64,000 nt of DNA from Ancylobacter polymorphus (GTDB lineage Bacteria; Pseudomonadota; Alphaproteobacteria; Rhizobiales; Xanthobacteraceae): NCBI RefSeq assembly GCF_022836935.1, contig NZ_CP083239.1:2742001-2806000 (forward strand), written 5' to 3'. Every line of letters begins with the position of its first letter. The stretch's first letter is position 1. The position numbers were made by a program, and so were the translations under genes. Positions 26,681 to 38,221 of this stretch are shown here, one piece after another. The notes beneath the pieces are model-generated. The model ran no database searches and was not told the DNA's origin. It was given only the letters and a program-made list of their open reading frames with translations.

Positions 26681-27657
26681 TCGGCGGCTTGGGCGAGCGG
26701 CTCGCGGGCGGCGAGGAAGCGCTCGGCCTCCAGCGCCGCCATGCAGCCCATGCCGGCGGCGGTGACCGCCTGGCGGAAGATGTCGTCGGCGACATCGCCT
26801 GCGGCGAACACGCCTTCCACCGAGGTCTGGGTGGAATGCGGGGCCGTCCAGACATAGCCGCTGGGCTTCAGCGTCAGCTGGCCCTGTACCAGATCGGTCG
26901 CCGGCGCATGGCCGATGGCGATGAACACGCCGTCGGCCCGCCGCTCGGACAGCGCGCCGGTGACGACATCCTTCAGCACCACGCCGGTGACGTGCGGCGG
27001 TTCCTGCTCGCCCTTCACCTCATGCAGGGCGGCGTTCCACACCACTTCCACCTTGGGATGGGCGAAGAGGCGCTCCTGCAGGATCTTCTCCGCGCGGAAG
27101 CTGTCGCGCCGGTGCACCACCGTGACCTTGGAGGCGAAATTGGTGAGGAACAGCGCTTCTTCGACCGCGGTGTTGCCGCCGCCGATCACCATCACTTCCT
27201 TGCCGCGATAGAAGAAGCCGTCGCAGGTGGCGCAGGCGGAAACGCCGTGGCCGCGATAGGCCTGCTCGGAATCGAGGTCGAGCCAGCGCGCCTGCGCGCC
27301 GGTGGCGAGGATAACGGTCTCGGCGATCCACACCGTGCCGGAATCGGTTTCGGCCCGGAACGGGCGGGAGGAGAGGTCGAGCCGCGTCACCAGATCGTTG
27401 ACGATGCGCGTGCCCATCTTCTCGGCCTGCGCCTGCATCTGCTCCATCAGCCACGGGCCCTGGATCGGACCGGCGAAGCCGGGATAGTTCTCCACATCGG
27501 TGGTGATAGTGAGCTGCCCGCCGGGCTGGATGCCCTGGATCAGCACCGGCTCCAGCATCGCGCGCGCGGCATAGACGGCGGCGGTATAGCCCGCCGGGCC
27601 CGATCCGATGATCAGGACCTTGACGTGGTTGGCCGGACGGGCGGAAGAGGCCGACAT
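26677..27657 (-). CDS. trxB: thioredoxin-disulfide reductase
   Basis: A 326-residue FAD/NADPH enzyme that reduces oxidised thioredoxin in the cytosol. FAD-binding GSGPAGYTAAVYAARA (about 18-33), redox-active ACATCDGFFY (Cys142, Cys145), NADPH-binding GGGNTAVEEALFL and FAD-binding GVFAAGDVADD are all intact. ATG 27657 begins the conserved region; the upstream frame to 27723 has no support. It overlaps the LysR gene by 4 nt and is divergent from the Lrp-type regulator. Confidence 0.96.
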   Translation of the reverse strand: MSASSARPANHVKVLIIGSGPAGYTAAVYAARAMLEPVLIQGIQPGGQLTITTDVENYPGFAGPIQGPWLMEQMQAQAEKMGTRIVNDLVTRLDLSSRPFRAETDSGTVWIAETVILATGAQARWLDLDSEQAYRGHGVSACATCDGFFYRGKEVMVIGGGNTAVEEALFLTNFASKVTVVHRRDSFRAEKILQERLFAHPKVEVVWNAALHEVKGEQEPPHVTGVVLKDVVTGALSERRADGVFIAIGHAPATDLVQGQLTLKPSGYVWTAPHSTQTSVEGVFAAGDVADDIFRQAVTAAGMGCMAALEAERFLAAREPLAQAAE

Positions 27658-27775
27658 GGCAGGCTCACTAAAGTTGCGGCAGGGGGGAAAGCGCGGCGTG
27701 GAACGCGGCCGACACATGAGCACCGTGCACGGGCCGCTGCGTTAGCCATGCGAAAATGTAGGAGCTGACCTTGGC

Positions 27776-27794
27776 AACCGCAAGGCAGGCGGTT
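27776..27794. promoter_or_regulatory. inverted repeat between trxB and the Lrp-type regulator gene
   Basis: AACCGC (27776-27781) and GCGGTT (27789-27794) are inverted copies 7 nt apart, lying in the 266-bp divergent region about 118 nt from the trxB start and 130 nt from the regulator start. It could be an operator for the Lrp- or LysR-type protein encoded next door, but the match is short. Confidence 0.3.
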
Positions 27795-27923
27795 CCTATC
27801 CATTAGTTTTCCAGAAGGAAGATTGCGCGGGGCTCGCGCGCAAGATAATTGCTCTGGCCGGCGGCGGCATTCGCGTCGCGGCCAAGGGCGCGCCACGGCG
27901 CGCCGCACACGGAGATACCCCTC

Positions 27924-28400
27924 TTGGTTCGCCGCATCGACGCGATCGACTGGAACATCCTTCGCGAGCTTCAGGGCGATGGCCGCATCACCAATGTGGA
28001 GCTTTCCCAGCGGGTCGGCATTTCCGCCCCGCCCTGCCTGCGCCGCGTGCGCGCGCTGGAAGAGGAAGGCATCATCAAGGGCTATAGGGCGCTGCTCGAC
28101 GAGAAGAAGCTCGGCTTCGACCTGATGGCCTTCGCCATGGTGCATCTGATCAGCCAGGCCGAGGCCGACCTTTCCGCCTTCGCCGCGCAGGTCGAGCGCT
28201 GGCCGCTGGTGCGGGCGTGCTGGATGCTCTCGGGCGAGACCGATTTCATCCTGCTCTGCGTCGCGCCGGACCTGCGGACGTTCCAGAATTTCGTGCTGGA
28301 ACTCACCGGCGCGCCGAATGTGCGCAATGTGAAGACCGCGCTGACGCTGCAGCAGTCGAAGGACGCCGCGGTGGTGCCTATGGAAGGGAATGTCCCTTGA
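27924..28400 (+). CDS. Lrp/AsnC-family transcriptional regulator
   Basis: A 158-residue Lrp-type protein: N-terminal HTH (DAIDWNILRELQGDGRITNVELSQRVGIS, shown here as positions 5-33, with the recognition helix PPCLRRVRALEEEGII) and a C-terminal RAM/ligand domain. I favour the TTG start at 27924, with GGAG 9 nt upstream and the family-typical beginning (VRRIDAID); an ATG at 27849 would add 25 atypical residues. Its stop overlaps the next gene (TTGA), so it is probably cotranscribed with the glycosyltransferase cluster. Effector unknown. Confidence 0.87.
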   Translation: MVRRIDAIDWNILRELQGDGRITNVELSQRVGISAPPCLRRVRALEEEGIIKGYRALLDEKKLGFDLMAFAMVHLISQAEADLSAFAAQVERWPLVRACWMLSGETDFILLCVAPDLRTFQNFVLELTGAPNVRNVKTALTLQQSKDAAVVPMEGNVP

Positions 28401-29293
28401 TCGTCGCCACCGCCACCGACACCGCCTATGTCGAACTGACCGCCGTCCTCCTCGCCTCAATCGCCGACCGGGCGGGGGATGCGGTGAGCGCCGTCTGGGT
28501 GTTCTGCGACCGCGTATCGGACGAGGACAAGAAGCGGATGGCTGCCAGCTATGGCCGGCCGGACCTGCATTTTCTCGATATTGACGACGACATGGTCCGG
28601 CATTTCGCCACTGGGCCGGTGAACAACCATCTCTCGCGCACCGCCTATGCCCGCATCCTCATGCCGCTGACGCTGGCCGAGGCGACGGGGCGGCTGCTCT
28701 ATGTCGATTGCGACACGCTGATCGCCGCGCCGCTGGCGCCGCTGGCCACCCTGCCCATGCAAGGCTTCGCGGTGGCAGCGGTGGACGATGTCGCCCGGCT
28801 GGTGCCGCAGCGCCACATCACCCGCAACCGTGCCATCGGCCTGCCGGACGAGATGCGCTATTTCAACAGCGGCGTGCTGCTGATCGATCTCGACGCCTGG
28901 CGGCGGGAGCGCGTGACCGAGCGCACGCTCGAGTTCATCGCCTCGCGGCCCTCGCTGCCGATGATGGACCAGGACGCGCTCAACGGCGCGCTGCGGGGCG
29001 AGTGGCTGCCGCTCGACGAGAGCTGGAACATGCACCACCGGCTGGAAAAGGGCGTCTACAAGGCCGACCCCGCCGTGTGGGAAGGCGCCCGCATCGTCCA
29101 CTTCATCGGCCAGGTGAAGCCCAATTACACCGACTGCAATCACCCGCGGCGCGACCTGTTCATGGCCTATCGCGCCCGCACGCCCTTCGCCAATGCGCCG
29201 CTGAAGACCAAGCTCGGCCGCAAGGTGGAGAAGCGCGCGCGCAAGCTGCGGCGGTTCTTCGGCAAGCTCAAGCGTCGCCTTTTCGGAGCCTAG
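28397..29293 (+). CDS. glycosyltransferase family 8 protein
   Basis: A 298-residue GT8 enzyme. The metal-binding DxD is Asp104-Cys-Asp106 in LYVDCDTLIAAPL; MRYFNSGVLLIDLDAWR and MMDQDALNGAL are the other family blocks. The C-terminal ~30 residues are strongly basic (KVEKRARKLRRFFGKLKRR), probably for membrane attachment. GT8 enzymes of this kind add hexoses to LPS core. The start is a TTG overlapping the Lrp stop, with GAAGGGAA upstream; no in-frame ATG precedes the conserved region. It is followed 2 nt later by a methyltransferase gene. Confidence 0.85.
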   Translation: MIVATATDTAYVELTAVLLASIADRAGDAVSAVWVFCDRVSDEDKKRMAASYGRPDLHFLDIDDDMVRHFATGPVNNHLSRTAYARILMPLTLAEATGRLLYVDCDTLIAAPLAPLATLPMQGFAVAAVDDVARLVPQRHITRNRAIGLPDEMRYFNSGVLLIDLDAWRRERVTERTLEFIASRPSLPMMDQDALNGALRGEWLPLDESWNMHHRLEKGVYKADPAVWEGARIVHFIGQVKPNYTDCNHPRRDLFMAYRARTPFANAPLKTKLGRKVEKRARKLRRFFGKLKRRLFGA

Positions 29294-29295
29294 GG

Positions 29296-29934
29296 ATGGC
29301 ACACAGCCTCGTCGACGAATATGCGAAGCTCCATGCCCGCCACCGCTACGGCGCCACGGCGCGGCACGCGCTGGCAGACATGCTGCCGCACATCATGGCG
29401 CTGAAGCCCGCCTCGCTGATCGATTTCGGCTGCGGGCAGAGCAACCTCGCCTTCCTCATCGCCGCCAAGGCGGGGATTGGCGAGATCCACCGCTATGACC
29501 CCGCCATTCCCGCCATTTCCACCCTGCCGAACAAGCGGGTGGAACTGGCGGTCAATGTCGATGTGATGGAGCACATACCGGACGAGGAAATCGACGCGGT
29601 GCTGGCCTCCATCGCCGCGACTGCGACGCAGGCCTTGTTCGTCATCGATACCGGTCCGGCCAAGATGCTGCTTTCCGACGGGCGCAACGCCCATGTCTCG
29701 CAGCACGGTGCGGCGTGGTGGCTGGCGCGGCTGAAGCCGCATTTCCCCACCATTCGCGAAATGCCGATCCACCGCCGCGCCCGTATCGCCTTCAAGACCT
29801 GGGACGGCGAGGTGAGAGGGCTCACCGGCCTTGCCGTGCGGGCGCGCGAGCGGGTGATCTACCGCACGCAGAAGCTGACCCGCACCGCGCATCGCAAGCT
29901 GTTCGGCACCAAGCCGCGCGGGGGCGCCCAGTGA
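29296..29934 (+). CDS. class I SAM-dependent methyltransferase
   Basis: A 212-residue protein with SAM-binding motif I LIDFGCGQSNLAFLIA (about 40-55) and a post-motif acidic VDVMEHIPDEEID. The C-terminal part (about 150-212) is basic. The substrate is unknown, but the position between a GT8 glycosyltransferase (2-nt gap) and an ELM1-family gene (4-nt GTGA overlap) suggests an LPS or other envelope-glycan substrate. Confidence 0.8.
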   Translation: MAHSLVDEYAKLHARHRYGATARHALADMLPHIMALKPASLIDFGCGQSNLAFLIAAKAGIGEIHRYDPAIPAISTLPNKRVELAVNVDVMEHIPDEEIDAVLASIAATATQALFVIDTGPAKMLLSDGRNAHVSQHGAAWWLARLKPHFPTIREMPIHRRARIAFKTWDGEVRGLTGLAVRARERVIYRTQKLTRTAHRKLFGTKPRGGAQ

Positions 29935-30989
29935 AGCTGCTGGTCCTGCGCGACAAGAAGCCGGGGCATTTCAACCAGGCGGAAGGTGTCGCGCTGGCCA
30001 TCGAACGGCTGGCCCCGACGGAGGTGACGCGGCTCGACATCCGCCCCACCTGGTTCGCCCATGACGATGTGCGCAAATTCGTGATGCGCCGCTATGGCCG
30101 CGACGCCGGCACTTGGCTGCGCTCCATGTATGCCATCGACGCCTCGACCCTGGAAAAGCCGGATGTCCTCGTCGGCTCCGGACGGCCGACCATCGCCGCC
30201 GGCATTCTGCTCAGCCGCTTCTTCGGCGGCGTGCCCTTCGTCTATTCCGGCGGCATCGGCGGCTATGACACGCGCGAGGTCAGCCTGATGATCGTCGCCT
30301 CGCCGCGCGCAGCCGGCAATCCGCGTTCCGCCTGGGCGCCGATCCCCTCCATCGTCGATCCCGCCGACTATCCCACCCCGCGGCGGCTGTCGACGCTTGC
30401 CGACCTCAAGGGCGCGGAGATCGCGCTGCTGGTCGGCGGCACCGCCTATCGCAAGGAATGGCCGGAGGGCGAGTGGGACGCGCTGCTGCGCCTCGTGCGC
30501 GACGTGGCGCGCGAGCATGGCGTGCGCTGGCGGGTCACCACCTCGCGCCGCACGCCGGACGCGGTCGGCGCGCGCCTCGCGGCACTGGCGGGGGAGGGCG
30601 TGCTCGCCGAGTTCATCGACTACCGCACTGCCGGGCCGGGCTCGGTGCGGGCGCTGTTCGGCGCCGATGCGGTGGCGGTGACGGAAGATTCGATGAGCAT
30701 GCTGGTGGAAGGGCTCACCGCGCAGCGGCCGGTGATCGGCCTGCGCTCGGCCAAGGTGCATGACGGCTATGCCAGCGAGGCGATTTCCGCCTGGGCGGCC
30801 AAGAGCTGGGCCGCGCCGTCCTTCGCGCCGAGCCTCGCCATCCTGCCGCTCGGCACGGTGACTGCGGACCAGTTCGCCTGCACCCTCGTCACGCTGGAGC
30901 CGCCGACGCTGGATGTGCGCGGCGCGATCGCCGCTCTCATCGCCCCGGTGCTCGGGCTGGCTCAGAACCGCGACCACACCTCGTCATAG
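29931..30989 (+). CDS. ELM1-family (DUF1022) protein, probable GT-B glycosyltransferase-like
   Basis: A 352-residue protein of the ELM1/DUF1022 family: LRDKKPGHFNQAEGVALAIERL at the N-terminus (positions 5-26), LVGSGRPTIAAGI, and near the C-terminus VAVTEDSMSMLVEGLTAQRPVIGL, which resembles the donor-site region of GT-B enzymes. The name comes from a plant mitochondrial fission factor; bacterial members have no proven reaction but lie in LPS gene clusters. GTG start 29931 overlaps the previous stop by 4 nt. The 3' end overlaps convergent lpcC by 28 nt. Confidence 0.82.
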   Translation: MKLLVLRDKKPGHFNQAEGVALAIERLAPTEVTRLDIRPTWFAHDDVRKFVMRRYGRDAGTWLRSMYAIDASTLEKPDVLVGSGRPTIAAGILLSRFFGGVPFVYSGGIGGYDTREVSLMIVASPRAAGNPRSAWAPIPSIVDPADYPTPRRLSTLADLKGAEIALLVGGTAYRKEWPEGEWDALLRLVRDVAREHGVRWRVTTSRRTPDAVGARLAALAGEGVLAEFIDYRTAGPGSVRALFGADAVAVTEDSMSMLVEGLTAQRPVIGLRSAKVHDGYASEAISAWAAKSWAAPSFAPSLAILPLGTVTADQFACTLVTLEPPTLDVRGAIAALIAPVLGLAQNRDHTSS

Positions 30990-32038
30990 ACGGCATTGAT
31001 CCGCCGCGCCTCGGTCTCAATCGAGTGGTTGTCGACGACATGGCGGCGGGAGGCGTCGGCCATCGCCGCGCGGTCGGCGTCGTCCCGCTGCACGAAGGCC
31101 GCCACCGCTTCCGCCATGGCTGGGACGTCACCGGGCGGGATGATGGCGCCGGTGCGGCCTTCCACCACCAGCTCCTCGAAGGCGCCGACGCGGGTGGCGA
31201 CAACAGGCACGGCGCAGGCCATCGCCTCCAGCGGGGTGACGCCGAAACCCTCCCAGCGCTGGGGCGCGACATAGAGGTCGAGCGCGCGGTACCAGCGGGC
31301 AATGTCCGAGGTGGCGACCTCGCCGGGGAAGAGGATGCGGTCCGCGAGGCCGGCCTTTTCCACCTTGGCCCTCTGTTCGGCGAAAAAGGCGGTATGCGCC
31401 CCCGTCGCCCGCCCCAGCACCACGCCGCCCCAGCCGGGATGGTCGGGCAGCACGCGGATCAGCGCGTCGACGAACACGTCGGTGCCCTTCTGCGCGCGGA
31501 TGCGGCCGAAGCAGCCGATCATGTTGAGACTTTCGGGCAGGCCCACCGCGCGCCGTGCCGCCGCCTTGTCGGGCGCCGGGGCGAAGCTGCCCATGTCGAT
31601 GCCGTGGTGGATGACGGTCGAGGCCCGCTTGAGATAGTCGGCGGTCTTGGCGGAGGTCGATATCACCGCGTCCATGCGGGCGATGAGGAAGCGGCTCCAG
31701 CGCGTGTGCCGGCGCTGCGAGGCGGAGGTGAAGACCAGCCCCAGCCGCATCCGCAGCACATCGCGCAGCACCACGCCGCCGAGCATTTCGACATTGCGGC
31801 GGGCGTGCCAGATGCGGCAGGGTCGGCGCGCCGGCCGGCCCCAGAAATGGCGGAACATGCCGAGGCCGATGCGCGGCACATGCGCCGCGAGGCCCGGGCC
31901 GAAGGCGGCGATGCCGACCTCGCGCGCCTGATAGGGCAGGACGCGCTCAAGGGTGGAGGTGACACCGGAGAGGCGGCGCTTGAAATTCGGCGCCACGACT
32001 TCGAGCCGTGCCGGTTCGATCGCCGCCTTCTCCGTCAT
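30962..32038 (-). CDS. lpcC: LPS core mannosyltransferase LpcC-like (GT4)
   Basis: A 358-residue GT4 enzyme. The N-terminal APNFKRRLSGVTSTLERVLP and CRIWHARRNVEMLGG blocks are those of rhizobial LpcC, which adds mannose to Kdo in the LPS inner core. The donor domain has GCFGRIRAQKGTDVFVDALI and the E-x7-E region GFGVTPLEAMACAVPVVAT. It is probably cytoplasmic and membrane-associated. It follows greA by 18 nt on the minus strand and converges with the envelope cluster on the plus strand. Confidence 0.8.
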   Translation of the reverse strand: MTEKAAIEPARLEVVAPNFKRRLSGVTSTLERVLPYQAREVGIAAFGPGLAAHVPRIGLGMFRHFWGRPARRPCRIWHARRNVEMLGGVVLRDVLRMRLGLVFTSASQRRHTRWSRFLIARMDAVISTSAKTADYLKRASTVIHHGIDMGSFAPAPDKAAARRAVGLPESLNMIGCFGRIRAQKGTDVFVDALIRVLPDHPGWGGVVLGRATGAHTAFFAEQRAKVEKAGLADRILFPGEVATSDIARWYRALDLYVAPQRWEGFGVTPLEAMACAVPVVATRVGAFEELVVEGRTGAIIPPGDVPAMAEAVAAFVQRDDADRAAMADASRRHVVDNHSIETEARRINAVYDEVWSRF

Positions 32039-32056
32039 GTCGGGCCGTGTCCGTGA

Positions 32057-32530
32057 TCAGGCGAAGCGGACGGCGGCGATCTCGTAGGAGCGGGCGCCCT
32101 TGGGCGTCACCACTTCCACCGACGAGCCGAGCTTCTTGCCGATCAGCGCGCGGGCCATGGGCGAGGAAATGGAGATGCGGCCGGCCTTGGCATCGGCTTC
32201 CATATCGCCGACGATCTGCCACACGCGCTCTTCCTCGGTGTCCTCGTCGATGAGCTTGACGGTGGCGCCGAACATCACGGTGTCGCCGGTGAGCTTGGCG
32301 ACATCGATGATCTCGGCGCGCGACAGCTTGTCCTCAAGCTCGGCGATACGGCCCTCATTGAGCGCCTGCTGCTCCTTGGCGGCGTGGTACTCCGCATTCT
32401 CGGACAGGTCGCCATGGGCGCGCGCTTCCGAGATCGCCTCGATGATGCGGGGACGATCCACCTGCTGGCGGCGCTTGAGTTCGTCTTCCAGTGCGGCGTG
32501 GCCGCCGGCGGTCATCGGAATCTTGTCCAT
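32057..32530 (-). CDS. greA: transcription elongation factor GreA
   Basis: A 157-residue protein with the two GreA domains: an N-terminal coiled coil (about 1-75, with [15 protein letters not shown] and the acidic tip) and a C-terminal FKBP-like domain (from about 80; [20 protein letters not shown]). It enters the RNA polymerase secondary channel and promotes cleavage of backtracked transcripts. Length is normal. It lies downstream of carB and just upstream of lpcC, a neighbourhood common in rhizobia. Confidence 0.96.
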   Translation of the reverse strand: MDKIPMTAGGHAALEDELKRRQQVDRPRIIEAISEARAHGDLSENAEYHAAKEQQALNEGRIAELEDKLSRAEIIDVAKLTGDTVMFGATVKLIDEDTEEERVWQIVGDMEADAKAGRISISSPMARALIGKKLGSSVEVVTPKGARSYEIAAVRFA

Positions 32531-32638
32531 TGGTCTGTTCTTGACCTCCCAAAAGCAAAGGAAGCCCCCGCGGGTGTTCCATCGGGGCCATCTGCCTCCA
32601 TGAAACGCCCGCGCGGGCTTGGTCCGGTCTTCCGTGAA

Positions 32639-32665
32639 CCCGAGGCGCCGTGAGGCGCCGTCGGG
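32639..32665 (-). other. hairpin between carB and greA
   Basis: CCCGA-GGCGCC (32639-32649) and GGCGCC-TCGGG (32654-32665) form a near-perfect inverted repeat with a 4-nt loop, 12 nt beyond the carB stop on the minus strand. It lacks a T-run, so it is a possible weak or Rho-assisted terminator only. Confidence 0.4.
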
Positions 32666-32676
32666 CCCGGTCCGGG

Positions 32677-35997
<3,321 letters not shown>

Positions 35998-36034
35998 CGG
36001 ATCCCGTGCGGCTCGCGCATTGGTCCGGGCGCAC

Positions 36035-36064
36035 GAAAAAGGACGCGTTGTGCGACGCGTCCTT
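36035..36064 (-). terminator. intrinsic terminator in the carB leader / after the cupin gene
   Basis: On the minus strand AAGGACGCGT (36064-36055) and ACGCGTCCTT (36048-36039) pair perfectly (10 bp, 6-nt loop) and run into TTTTT ending at 36036. It lies about 125 nt beyond the cupin stop and only 38 nt before the carB ATG, so it either ends cupin transcripts or acts as an attenuator for carB. Confidence 0.8.
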
Positions 36065-36189
36065 GGGCGGACCCGGATTGAACTTTCTGGGCGAGGTCAC
36101 GCCCCGCAATTGGGGGCTTCCCTTAAACCAGATTCCCTCGGGGGGGAAGAGTTGAGTCGGGAGGTAGCCCTGCGCGCCGCGCGGAGCGC

Positions 36190-36687
36190 TCATCCCTTCC
36201 ACAGACGGGTGAGCGCGCCCTGGCCCCCCTCGACCGGATCGCTGACCGGCAGGGGCACCCGCGCGATGGCCTCGCGCGCGTGTCCGAGCGAAGCGGCGTC
36301 GGGCTTTTCGATCGCATAATCCTGCCCCGGCGGGTAGGCGCCGACGATGACGAGATCGGGGCTGGCGGACATCCGCTTATGGCCGGTGCCGGCGGGCAGC
36401 AACAGCACGTCGCCGGCCGCCAGCTCCAGTTCCGCCCCGCCTTCTCCGCCGATGAGAAGACGCGCCGAGCCGCGGGCCAGCGCCAGCGTCTCATGCGCCG
36501 TGGAATGAAAATGATGGAAGTCGAACACGCCGTCCCGCCAGCGACAGTCCCAGCCATTGGCGATGAGGCGCCGCTCGATCTCGTCGGCATTAGCGGGCAG
36601 GGCGGCGCGGTAGATCAGGACCGGAAGTGTCGGGTTGTTCGGCACGCCGCCGGACGGCGGGAACAGGCGGGCTTCGGGAACGGTCAT
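36190..36687 (-). CDS. YjlB-like cupin-domain protein
   Basis: A 165-residue single-domain cupin. FDFHHFHSTAHETLALARGSA carries the first metal-binding motif (His cluster and Glu; positions about 55-75) and AAGDVLLLPAGTGHKRM the second. The pattern NPTLPVLIYRAAL near the start and NGWDCRWRDGVFDFHHFHS match B. subtilis YjlB-type proteins, whose function is unknown. GGAG precedes ATG 36687; the frame above it to 36876 is the shadow of the udgX gene. It is 55 nt downstream of udgX. Confidence 0.82.
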   Translation of the reverse strand: MTVPEARLFPPSGGVPNNPTLPVLIYRAALPANADEIERRLIANGWDCRWRDGVFDFHHFHSTAHETLALARGSARLLIGGEGGAELELAAGDVLLLPAGTGHKRMSASPDLVIVGAYPPGQDYAIEKPDAASLGHAREAIARVPLPVSDPVEGGQGALTRLWKG

Positions 36688-36742
36688 GGCAGTCTCCGGT
36701 CTGGCAAGTCTCAACCGCCTGCCGCGCCACCCGGTTCCCCGC

Positions 36743-38221
36743 TCACGCCGCCTCCGCCAGCGCCTTCGCCGCCGCGAGATCGGCGACGAAGGCGGAATAC
36801 GCCGCGTTGCGCGCGCTCTCCTCCGGCAGCCGCAGCAGATAGGAGGGGTGGACGGTGAGATAGCCCGCATGCGCACCCAATTGGCGTGGGCCGCGTTCCC
36901 GCGTCACCGCCAGCGCCGTGCCGGTCAGCGCCAGCGCCGCCGTGCCGCCGAGCGCGACGACGAGGCGCGGGCGGACGAAATCCAGCTCCTTTTCCAGCCA
37001 CCAGCGATAATGCTTCACCTCCCCGGCGGTCGGCTTCTGGTGCAGGCGGCGCGTGCCACGTGGCACGAATTTGAAGTGCTTGACCGCATTGGTGAGATAG
37101 ACCGCCTCGCGGCTGAGCCCGGCCTCGGCCATCGCCTTCATCAGCAATTGCCCGGCCGGGCCGACAAAGGGGCGTCCCTCCTCGTCCTCCTGGTCGCCCG
37201 GCTGCTCGCCCACCAAAGCGAGCCGCGAGTGGAGCGGCCCTTCGCCCAGCACGGCACGGGTGCCGCCGGCGACGAAAGCGGGCGAGGCGGCGATGAGGGC
37301 GTTCAATGCCTCAAGGCTGCTTGGCGCCTGCTGCGCCATCGCCGCCACCGCCCTTTGCGGGTCGCGCTTGCGCGGCGTGGCGGCCTCGCGCGCCAGCATG
37401 TCGGCGACGCGGGCGGGGGCGCCTTCGAGCAGCGTGGGAATGAGGCGGGCCTCCGGGAGATTCGCCCAGTACTTCTTCGGCATCTCTGTCCTCATCATCT
37501 GGGGGTTGGCGCGGGCCGGGTTGAAGGCGCTAGCGTAATAGGCGAGCCAGCCTTCCTCGAAGCCGTCGCCCTCCGGCAGAGTGGGCCGGCTTGCGGGCGG
37601 GCCGAAGGCGAGCGTGTGGTCCTTCCAGCCCACCGTGCCTTGCGGTGTGAGAATCGCCCAGTCCATGGCGGGAAAGCGGGTGCGGAAGAACGGCGCGGCG
37701 GCTTCCAGGGTGAAATGCTCCGGCTCGAACCAGGCGACGAAACGCTCCCGCCCGTTCTCCACTCCCAGCGCCTTGAAGCGCACGAAGGCGTGCATCTTGT
37801 GAATGTCGCGGCGCACCGCCTTCGCCATGCGCCCGAGACGATGCACCAGCGGATCGGCCGGGTTGTCGGCCAGTTGCCGCTCGCCCTGCGTCACGCGCCA
37901 GATCAGCGTGTAGAGCAGGGCGAAGCGCGCGGGATCGCGGTGGCAGAGCACGAGATCGGCCAGCGTCGCGACCGCGCGCGGCAGAGCGAGGGCCGGCGCG
38001 CCGCCGGACGCGATCCCCGGCCCGGGGCTGCCGAACAGGTCGCCGCCGCCCTCCATGGCCGGCTCGCCCGGCACCGCCATCCGCCAGACCACGCGCGCCG
38101 GCGGCACCTGTGCCGCCACCAGCGTCCGCACGGCGGCACGAAATCCAGCGCGGTCGGCGCCGAAGCGCAGCGCGACCTCGCGGATGTCGCCCGGCGTGCC
38201 GCGCGCCGCCGCCACGCTCAC
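36743..38221 (-). CDS. udgX: UdgX-family uracil-DNA binding protein with N-terminal DUF4130 domain
   Basis: A 492-residue fusion. Residues 1 to about 260 are a DUF4130 domain (VLCHRDPARFALLYTLIWRV, MHAFVRFK, FVAWFEPEHF). Residues about 290-492 are a family-4-like uracil-DNA glycosylase fold with GEQPGDQEDEEGRPFVGPAG (338-357), the UdgX-type loop GTRRLHQKP (His394) and TVHPSYLLR. In characterised UdgX the loop histidine forms a covalent bond to the abasic site after uracil release. GTG start 38221 overlaps the radical SAM stop by 4 nt, so the two are a coupled pair. Confidence 0.88.
   Translation of the reverse strand: MSVAAARGTPGDIREVALRFGADRAGFRAAVRTLVAAQVPPARVVWRMAVPGEPAMEGGGDLFGSPGPGIASGGAPALALPRAVATLADLVLCHRDPARFALLYTLIWRVTQGERQLADNPADPLVHRLGRMAKAVRRDIHKMHAFVRFKALGVENGRERFVAWFEPEHFTLEAAAPFFRTRFPAMDWAILTPQGTVGWKDHTLAFGPPASRPTLPEGDGFEEGWLAYYASAFNPARANPQMMRTEMPKKYWANLPEARLIPTLLEGAPARVADMLAREAATPRKRDPQRAVAAMAQQAPSSLEALNALIAASPAFVAGGTRAVLGEGPLHSRLALVGEQPGDQEDEEGRPFVGPAGQLLMKAMAEAGLSREAVYLTNAVKHFKFVPRGTRRLHQKPTAGEVKHYRWWLEKELDFVRPRLVVALGGTAALALTGTALAVTRERGPRQLGAHAGYLTVHPSYLLRLPEESARNAAYSAFVADLAAAKALAEAA

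Noticed and set aside
36071..36202. Possible leader peptide upstream of carB
   Set aside because: The frame starting near 36193 has no run of Arg or other regulatory codons and continues far into carB, so it does not look like an attenuator leader peptide.
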